This document shows positions 7,641 through 13,307 of a stretch of DNA of 15,228 nucleotides, in pieces (position 1 is the stretch's first letter; every line of letters begins with the position of its first letter). This DNA is from Methylococcaceae bacterium (lineage in GTDB: Bacteria > Pseudomonadota > Gammaproteobacteria > Methylococcales > Methylomonadaceae), in the NCBI GenBank assembly GCA_005779525.1, contig SXIZ01000083.1:1-15228 (forward strand), given 5' to 3'. The position numbers and the translations under genes are program-made. The notes under the pieces are model-generated. The model had not been told where the DNA came from and did no database searches. It worked only from the letters and a program-made list of their open reading frames with translations.

Positions 7641-7702
7641 CGCTACGCCTAACTTCTGGGATGCACAACAATTGACTCACAATGTTAGGCGGGGGCGTAG
7701 CC
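7641..7702. repeat. Imperfect inverted repeat between convergent genes
   Basis: Between the convergent stop codons, GCTACGCC (7643-7650) matches GGCGTAGC (7694-7701) inversely, and GCCTAAC (7647-7653) matches GTTAGGC (7684-7690). An extra GGG (7691-7693) in the right arm breaks the otherwise continuous stem. About 30 bases lie between the arms. It could be a bidirectional transcription end or a copy of an intergenic palindromic repeat family. Confidence 0.45.
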
Positions 7703-7747
7703 GACTAAAGATACGCTCCATCGTTAAGCCCACTGGTGCTGTTTCCG

Positions 7748-8971
7748 TTACTCCATAGCCATCTTGTAATAGTGCTCTGCCTTTCGGCGTAAGGCTTCAA
7801 CGACAAGAGGGTCAACATGACCTGATGCCACAAACTCAGTCATATAGTCCATAATTGCGTCAGCTTCCATGTGGTGACGATAAGGACGATCTTGGCACAA
7901 TGCTTGGAATATATCAGCAACACTAATAATCCTGCACTCTAAATCCAATGCTTCTTGATGTGTTTGAAAAGGATACCCATTCCCCAACAAGTTTTCATGG
8001 TGGTAGCCCGCCCATTTTGGAATCTTAGAATTGGGGAACACTCTATTTAAAAGACGAAAAGTATCGTAACTATGGCGGTGCATGCCTGCGAGTTCAATGG
8101 GCGTAAGTTTGCAGGGCTTATTGATAATGTCTTCAGAGACTCTCAGTTTACCAATGTCGTGCAGCAAGCCAGCGATTTCTATTTGCTCCAAGTCGCTGCC
8201 TGTAATACCCATATCGACCGCTAACTGACGTGCAATTTGTGCCACTCTAATTGAATGATCGTGGGTGTAATGGGATTTGGCGTCAACAACACGTGAGAAT
8301 AACAAGGCTAAAGCTTTTATTGTTGTGTAATCTAAAGCGATCGCTTGAACCTGCTCGCCCAGCTGACGCAAATCTTCATCCAGATATTCCGGCTCCATTG
8401 CCAACCAAAACGCTTCAACACTTGCTACGGCAGAAAAAGCACGGACTAATTCAGGTGCAAATAAGCTACCGGAGAAGGATGCTATCAGTGCAATGATATT
8501 CTTAAATTCAATCAAAATCAGTTCTTGATTCAAAAATGGCGCTTGTAGCACATCAACGCGATCAACTAAAAATAACAAATTACTGAGTAATTGTGTCTTT
8601 AAATCTAGGGGTAAATGGATCAGATTTTCCCAGCGGGTATGATGGTAGCGTATTGCTGGGGCGTATTGGGCGAGCGGTGGACAGGCTGACAAGTACTCTG
8701 CACCTCTAATACAGTGCTCTTCTGCACCTTCCCACTCTAATTCCCCAATAATTTTTTTATGTTCGTAAATTCTGGAGACGCCACAGTCATGCAGCATACC
8801 TGCATAAAGTATCGATAGACACTCTGCTTCAGACCAGCCCAAAAACTCAGCTACACGCAGCGCCATGATCGCAACACGTTTGCCATGCTTGATTTCATCA
8901 ACCCCGACCAAGTCAAGGGCTGAGCTTAAGGCCGTAATGCTGTTATAAAGGTTAATATATTGATGACCCAT
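7748..8971 (-). CDS. Tandem HD-domain phosphohydrolase with HD-GYP domain (cyclic di-GMP phosphodiesterase candidate)
   Basis: This 407-residue soluble protein has two HD domains. The second (about 220-400) carries the HD-GYP signature: THDHS (H239), HDIGK (271-275), MHRHS (H300), HHE (324-326) and GNGYP (330-334), followed by VADIFQAL. HD-GYP enzymes degrade cyclic di-GMP, usually to GMP, with metals bound by these residues. The first (about 15-170) keeps HD (H61-D62), an H at 86, YHH (109-111) and LVDRVD but has no GYP block, so it is either a different phosphohydrolase or a regulatory copy. There is no receiver, PAS or membrane segment. The ATG at 8971-8969 has only a weak AAGAG upstream. 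It lies 97 bp downstream of the diguanylate cyclase on the same strand, so the two may oppose each other on the same pool of second messenger. Confidence 0.85.
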   Translation of the reverse strand: MGHQYINLYNSITALSSALDLVGVDEIKHGKRVAIMALRVAEFLGWSEAECLSILYAGMLHDCGVSRIYEHKKIIGELEWEGAEEHCIRGAEYLSACPPLAQYAPAIRYHHTRWENLIHLPLDLKTQLLSNLLFLVDRVDVLQAPFLNQELILIEFKNIIALIASFSGSLFAPELVRAFSAVASVEAFWLAMEPEYLDEDLRQLGEQVQAIALDYTTIKALALLFSRVVDAKSHYTHDHSIRVAQIARQLAVDMGITGSDLEQIEIAGLLHDIGKLRVSEDIINKPCKLTPIELAGMHRHSYDTFRLLNRVFPNSKIPKWAGYHHENLLGNGYPFQTHQEALDLECRIISVADIFQALCQDRPYRHHMEADAIMDYMTEFVASGHVDPLVVEALRRKAEHYYKMAME

Positions 8972-9068
8972 GATCGTATTTACTCTTTAAATCTATGCAA
9001 AAGATCGTTTTTTCCACAGCAGAGGTAGATAGTCTGGCATATTAGTCTATCCGGCTGCAACAGACGGA

Positions 9069-10760
9069 TTATTTGCTCACCTTGTTTCTGCCTGCTTGTT
9101 TTGCTCGGTAAAGCGCTTTATCGGCTTCATTGAGAAGCATTTCAATGTTTGTACTCTTGTCTGTGAGGTCTGCCACACCAATAGAAATCGTAAAATAGAT
9201 TTGCAGTCCTATGGGTAAATTAACCTCGGTTATAGCAACCACTTCGCGTAATCGTTCTGCGACTTCGATAGCGTTATCTATCGGAGTTTCCGGCAAAATT
9301 ATCCCAAATTCTTCCCCTCCCAAACGCCCTGTGATATCGACATCACGCAACACTTCCCAAAAGATAACGGCTAATTTTTGCAGCACAAAATCGCCAGAGG
9401 GATGTCCGTAGGCATCATTGATGTTTTTGAAATGGTCAATATCCAACATCAGCACTGAAAAAGTGCTCTCATAACGCCGGGTGCGTTTTAGCTCGGCCTC
9501 GCCTTGTTCCATGAAACTGCGGCGATTAGGCAGGCCTGTTAAGTAATCAAGATAAGCCTGACGATTCAACTCCTCTTCTAAATGTTTGCGTTCCGTGATA
9601 TCCACGGCAGTGGGTAGCAGTCCTATAATCTCTCCAGAACTATCCAAAACCGGAGTAATTTGAAAATCGATAGGCACCAAATCATTCCCCATTTTTACCT
9701 GCACGTCATAGCGACTGGATACTCCGCGTTGTGCCGCGTGGATTGCCGTGATTAATTGCATCCTGACCTCAGCGTTATAATTCCACCAAGGCGCATCATA
9801 AAAATAATGTCCGACGACATCTTCCCGGCGATAGCCAGCCCGCTCTAATGGTGCTTTATTCACTTCTTCAACCACACCATTAGGATCAAGCAGGGCAACA
9901 TAAGCAAATAAATTGTCCAGAATGCGTTTAAGTCTTACGCTGTTTTCTCGGATTAATTCTTCGTTATGTTTGTACTCAGTGATGTCATCAAAGGTGGAGT
10001 AAACATAATCAACTTCTGTGCTATCTTGCTTAAAGACGGGCGTAGCAAATACTTCTATCCAGACCGTATCTGCAACTCGCGGGTTTTTAATACCCATGAC
10101 CACGCCATTGACGGGTTTTCCGGTTTTAATGGCAACCATGGTTGGGTGTAACTCCCCTGGAAATGGCGCCCCAGTTTCATCAATAGCGCACCACTGCGGG
10201 TCCATGGAGGTTCGTCCTTGCATTTGCGCTAAGGTTAATCCCAGAATTCGTTCTGCAGAAGGATTCGCTGAAATAATTCGCCCGTGGGTATCTTGGTAGA
10301 CTAACCCTTGGGCAACGGTATCAAACAAAGTGCGATAAATTTCCTCGGCGTGCCTTAATTTTTCTTCCTGAGCTTTGCGTTCGCTAATAACCTCAAATAG
10401 CAAAACAAAATGTGCGCGTTTTGGGCTGAACACCGACAGCGAAAGCCATAACCCCAGCGCATTCAGATAATACTCAAATTTAACCGGATCACTGCCCACA
10501 GCAACCGCGTCAACTTTCAAAAAAATATCAGGGTCTGATTGCCTGATGCTGGGAATGACGTCAGCTACCTGCTTATTAATGACATTTCTAAGACCCGTCA
10601 ACTCTTCAAAGGCTTGGTTCGTATAGAGAAAAATAAAGTCTTTTGGCAAACCAGTTTCATAGAGCATCTGGCAGTAAGCTACCCCATTAAGCGTGTGGTC
10701 GAGTATTTGCCTAAAGAAGTCGCTATCATCTTGTGCGTCAATATCTTGCTTAGTGAACAC
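9069..10760 (-). CDS. PAS-PAS-PAS-GGDEF diguanylate cyclase
   Basis: This roughly 563-residue cytoplasmic enzyme should make cyclic di-GMP from two GTP. Three PAS-type sensor regions (about 10-130, 135-265 and 275-390) are joined by short linkers ending in the PAC-like motifs VISERK, FDDITEYK and AVDITERK. The GGDEF domain follows (about 400-563), with LTGLPNRRSF, metal-binding D440 in LDIDHFKNIND, and the active motif GGEEF (481-485). An RxxD product-inhibition site, RDVD (472-475), sits five residues before GGEEF. All marks of an active, feedback-inhibited cyclase are present. No transmembrane segment is visible, so the PAS domains sense internal signals; no heme or flavin ligand can be named. 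I prefer the GTG at 10760 because GGGAGG lies four bases upstream; a TTG at 10772 would add four residues. It lies between the BLUF gene and the HD-GYP gene. Confidence 0.9.
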   Translation of the reverse strand: MFTKQDIDAQDDSDFFRQILDHTLNGVAYCQMLYETGLPKDFIFLYTNQAFEELTGLRNVINKQVADVIPSIRQSDPDIFLKVDAVAVGSDPVKFEYYLNALGLWLSLSVFSPKRAHFVLLFEVISERKAQEEKLRHAEEIYRTLFDTVAQGLVYQDTHGRIISANPSAERILGLTLAQMQGRTSMDPQWCAIDETGAPFPGELHPTMVAIKTGKPVNGVVMGIKNPRVADTVWIEVFATPVFKQDSTEVDYVYSTFDDITEYKHNEELIRENSVRLKRILDNLFAYVALLDPNGVVEEVNKAPLERAGYRREDVVGHYFYDAPWWNYNAEVRMQLITAIHAAQRGVSSRYDVQVKMGNDLVPIDFQITPVLDSSGEIIGLLPTAVDITERKHLEEELNRQAYLDYLTGLPNRRSFMEQGEAELKRTRRYESTFSVLMLDIDHFKNINDAYGHPSGDFVLQKLAVIFWEVLRDVDITGRLGGEEFGIILPETPIDNAIEVAERLREVVAITEVNLPIGLQIYFTISIGVADLTDKSTNIEMLLNEADKALYRAKQAGRNKVSK

Positions 10761-11016
10761 TTGGCCTCCCAACAGTCTTAGATGTTGTTTGCGTATGCCT
10801 TGCTGTATAAAAACCTGAGATCTTGCGCACTCGTGTTACTCCCTGCAATTTGCCGCTGAATTGCTGCGAGTAATCCAGTATCAGCTTATACGTTGGTTTA
10901 GAGCATGCTGTCGTAATGCTTGTTCTAGCGGTTTTCAGTGAATCAAATGGTCACTGATCTTTAAGCTAGTTTTGTGCACGTAGCCCCTCATAGGAAAGCC
11001 GGAAAGGCCTTGGATA
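10761..11016. other. Intergenic region between BLUF and diguanylate cyclase genes
   Basis: These 256 bases contain no gene that I can support. A perfect 7-bp stem TCAGTGA/TCACTGA (10935-10941 with 10951-10957, 9-base loop) lies downstream of the BLUF gene on its strand. A weaker 6-bp stem lies closer to its stop codon, near 11001-11013. Neither is followed by a U-tract. The length leaves room for a separate promoter for the cyclase, but no consensus pair stands out. Confidence 0.35.
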
Positions 11017-11433
11017 TTACATGCTGTCCCGAAACAGTTTTAAGAGCTCGTGATAGCCAGCAGGATCGGAATTAAAATCTGATACGGTGAGAGATTTAGT
11101 CATAAATTGATTAAAACCAGGGATGGATTGGGTGGCTTGATCATTAAAATTATAAAATCCCATGGACCAATCCCGAAACTGCCTTTCAGTGAGTTCTCCC
11201 TCTTCGATAATCGTGGCACCCTGATGTTCCGAATCAGATTGAATTCTGTCGTAAAGTTTCCTAACCACCGCTGCTTCCCCCTCAAGCACCTGAAGAAAAG
11301 TCCCATCCTTATAAAGTAATATGCCCGTTATTCCAAGTTGGCTATTGTTTTTTCTGGATTTATTTAATAACTCGATTAGATCATCTTCACTGAATAATTT
11401 AACAGCGGAGCTGATATAGATCAGATAAATCAT
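11017..11433 (-). CDS. Stand-alone BLUF blue-light receptor
   Basis: This 138-residue protein is a BLUF domain (residues 1-95) plus a short C-terminal tail, like the PixD class. BLUF domains bind FAD non-covalently and report blue light by rearranging hydrogen bonds around the flavin. The key residues are present at the expected spacing: Y6 in LIYIS, N30 in NNSQLGITG, Q48 in FLQVLEG, W89 and M91 in DWSMGF. These correspond to Y8, N32, Q50, W91 and M93 of PixD. The following block, ITGILLYKDGTFLQVLEG, is typical. There is no fused output domain, so the signal must pass to a partner protein. The ATG at 11433-11431 has AGGGGA nine bases upstream; a longer frame to 11472 adds 13 residues without family support. 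It precedes the diguanylate cyclase by about 256 bp and follows the EAL gene beyond the MITE-like element. Confidence 0.93.
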   Translation of the reverse strand: MIYLIYISSAVKLFSEDDLIELLNKSRKNNSQLGITGILLYKDGTFLQVLEGEAAVVRKLYDRIQSDSEHQGATIIEEGELTERQFRDWSMGFYNFNDQATQSIPGFNQFMTKSLTVSDFNSDPAGYHELLKLFRDSM

Positions 11434-11451
11434 TTTTGGTATTCCCCTATT

Positions 11452-11468
11452 AAGCGCATAAAGCGCTT
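11452..11468. promoter_or_regulatory. Palindrome upstream of the BLUF gene
   Basis: AAGCGC (11452-11457) and GCGCTT (11463-11468) form a perfect 6-bp inverted repeat with a 5-base spacer, 19 bp upstream of the BLUF start codon. The size and symmetry suit a dimeric repressor operator; it could equally be a leader hairpin. No matching -35/-10 pair was found around it. Confidence 0.3.
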
Positions 11469-11499
11469 GCACTATTGATTATTAATTGAGCGTATAGCT

Positions 11500-11932
11500 A
11501 CTAGTACTCAGTCAAACTTAATTTATCGGGTAAAAAAACATTCATACCCCGTGATCTTAAATTACAGTAAAACTATTCCATTAGATTAAGGTAAACGACA
11601 TTATCCCTTTTGCCACCCCCCGATAACTACGAGGAGCGCAAGACATGAGCGGTCACTGGGCCGCCTAATGACTCATGACATCCAGGCATTCGCACTTCGT
11701 GTGCTGACGCATCCAAATCTGTTCCTGACAGATTTGTCTTTGAATACTTTCTTTTCGACTGCATGGATGCCACCACTAAAGGGTGGTCTATGGACAGAAG
11801 TAGAGCAAGGCCTGGAGCAGTTGCCGAGGCGGAGCAAAAGAAAGTATTTCGCCCTCGGGTGCGAGAACCCGATTAAAACAGCGTCGCGATAGCGACACCT
11901 AATCGACAAATTAACATTGATGTAGTACTAGT
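11500..11932. mobile_element. MITE-like element with terminal inverted repeats
   Basis: The two ends, 11500-11532 and 11900-11932, are imperfect inverted repeats of 33 bp with 25 matching positions. The first nine bases (ACTAGTACT) match perfectly, and an inner TTAATTT core also matches. The 433-bp element encodes no transposase. Its inside is rich in nested inverted repeats: a 9-bp hairpin (11714-11722 with 11728-11736), a perfect 13-bp repeat (11743-11755 with 11836-11848), a 6-bp hairpin (11855-11860 with 11867-11872) and a hairpin with GTCGC/GCGAC (11883-11896). These features fit a non-autonomous transposable element or IS remnant. Target duplication is not convincing; only a CT lies outside each end. 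It sits 67 bp upstream of the BLUF start and may separate it from the EAL gene's transcript or supply regulatory sequence. Confidence 0.6.
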
Positions 11933-12098
11933 CTTAACCACGCTAATGACCATTACTATAATTTTTTTCTCTTGAACACAGGTCAGTCCAAACCCTATCC
12001 AGGGCACAATCCATGTGTAAAAGGCTTTCAACAGTGACCGCCGAAAAAAGGCGTTGTCTACCAAGAACATTTTATAAATCATGCAGCCTAGAAGTGTA
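11933..12098. other. Non-coding gap between the MITE-like element and the EAL gene
   Basis: Together with the element at 11500-11932 this makes the long gene-free stretch 11434-12098. These 166 bases contain no gene I can recognise. A minus-strand frame starting at 12082 crosses into the element and shows no family resemblance. No U-tract hairpin terminator follows the EAL stop codon. Confidence 0.4.
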
Positions 12099-13307
12099 TT
12101 AATGATTGCTGGTCACGTTAAGGTGTTCCCAATCCCGAAGCCAAGCTTCTAGTTCATCGCTAGGCATTGGACGAGCAACATAATATCCCTGAATCACATC
12201 GCAGCCTGCCGCCGCTACGCAATCCCAATCATCCTGCGACTCGACACCTTCGGCAATGATTTGCATCTCCAGGCGTTTACCTAAAGCTGCGCTAGTTTCT
12301 AGTATGGTACGTTTTAATTTGTTTTGCGATGCCCCGAATACAAAGGAGCGATCAATTTTTAACTCAGCAAAGGGTAACATTTGTAGGAGTTCAAGATTGG
12401 AGTAGGCAGTACCAAAGTCATCAATCGAAAGTTGCACACGTTTCAAACATAAGCGCGAGAGCACGTCTAGCGATACCGCCATATTCTGCATCAGACGACT
12501 TTCTGTGATTTCTAGTATCAACCGATCAATGGGAAAGTCGTAACACTTCGCTTTAAAAGCAATTTGTTCAGGAAATTCTATGCGTGACAAACAATCCATG
12601 GACACATTCACTGACACTTGCAGATCAATACCCCGTTGTCGCCAATTCACCCACTGGAGCATGGCCATCCCGAGCATTTGGTCAGTCAATTGGTGTATCA
12701 GTCCGGCTTTTTCCGCTTGGTTAATAAAAACAGCTGGCGCGAGGATGCCATACTCCGAATGTCGCCAACGTGCTAGCGCTTCCACGCCAGTCACTTTTCT
12801 CGTCCGAATATCTACTTGCGGTTGATAATAGGGCACCAGGGCATCGACCATACCACTACGCAATTCAATTTCATCAAGATAAAATTCCTGTGCGCTGTCG
12901 CTGTCGTTATTGCTGGTCATTAACTCCAGTAGGCTGATAAGTGCAGCTCTCTCCATGGGTTTTTGTATTGCTCCCAGCAATCGTAATTTGTTGGCAGAAG
13001 CCATGCCTTCGACCATTTGTAAGGTTCGAGGATCTTCACCACTCAACAGAATGATATTGCCTGCAAATCTAAATTGCGCCAGATAGCGCAAAAATTCCAC
13101 GCCGTCCATGTCTGGCATGTTGAGGTCGCAAATCACGAGATGAAAAGCATTGCAGCGCTTTAATTCTGTGAGTGCAGATTTTGCTGAAGTAAAAGCGCAA
13201 ATCGAGGTAATCCCGAGACTGTTTAGCATGATCTGCAAAGTGTCTAGCATAAATTCTTCATCATCTAATACGAGCACAGAGATGTTTTGTAGTGTTTGAT
13301 CAGCCAT
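12099..13307 (-). CDS. REC-EAL response regulator, cyclic di-GMP phosphodiesterase
   Basis: This 402-residue protein has an N-terminal receiver (about 8-130) and a C-terminal EAL domain (about 150-395), the RocR architecture. The receiver keeps the acidic pair D15-D16, the phospho-acceptor D61 in CDLNMPDMDG, S89 and K116, so it should accept phosphate. The EAL domain, which cuts cyclic di-GMP to pGpG, keeps the EAL motif (176-178) in VEALARWRH, N234 in SVNVS, E266 in LEITES, D296-D297 in IDDFGT, K317 in LKIDRSF, E353 in AEGVES and Q373 in QGYYVARPM. Nothing essential is missing, so activity is likely. There is no DNA-binding domain. The ATG at 13307 overlaps the end of the hybrid kinase gene by 8 bp, with no separate ribosome binding site, implying translational coupling. 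The natural partner is that kinase, which ends in an Hpt domain. Confidence 0.92.
   Translation of the reverse strand: MADQTLQNISVLVLDDEEFMLDTLQIMLNSLGITSICAFTSAKSALTELKRCNAFHLVICDLNMPDMDGVEFLRYLAQFRFAGNIILLSGEDPRTLQMVEGMASANKLRLLGAIQKPMERAALISLLELMTSNNDSDSAQEFYLDEIELRSGMVDALVPYYQPQVDIRTRKVTGVEALARWRHSEYGILAPAVFINQAEKAGLIHQLTDQMLGMAMLQWVNWRQRGIDLQVSVNVSMDCLSRIEFPEQIAFKAKCYDFPIDRLILEITESRLMQNMAVSLDVLSRLCLKRVQLSIDDFGTAYSNLELLQMLPFAELKIDRSFVFGASQNKLKRTILETSAALGKRLEMQIIAEGVESQDDWDCVAAAGCDVIQGYYVARPMPSDELEAWLRDWEHLNVTSNH

Noticed and set aside
7647..7690. Integron attC-like site: GCCTAAC and GTTAGGC fit the RYYYAAC and GTTRRRY core patterns in the right order.
   Set aside because: At 44 bp it is shorter than known attC sites, the inner L-box pairing is missing, the palindrome continues outside the cores, and no integrase or cassette is near.
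11668..11909. Open frames on both strands inside the MITE-like element (74 and 78 residues).
   Set aside because: They overlap each other on nested inverted repeats, lack ribosome binding sites and show no transposase or other domain.
11498..11934. CT flanking both ends of the MITE-like element as a target-site duplication.
   Set aside because: Two matching bases are expected by chance too often, and no longer duplication is present.
11873..12082. Minus-strand 69-residue open frame downstream of the EAL gene.
   Set aside because: It resembles no family I know, has only a weak AGG upstream, and its last third runs into the terminal repeat of the MITE-like element.
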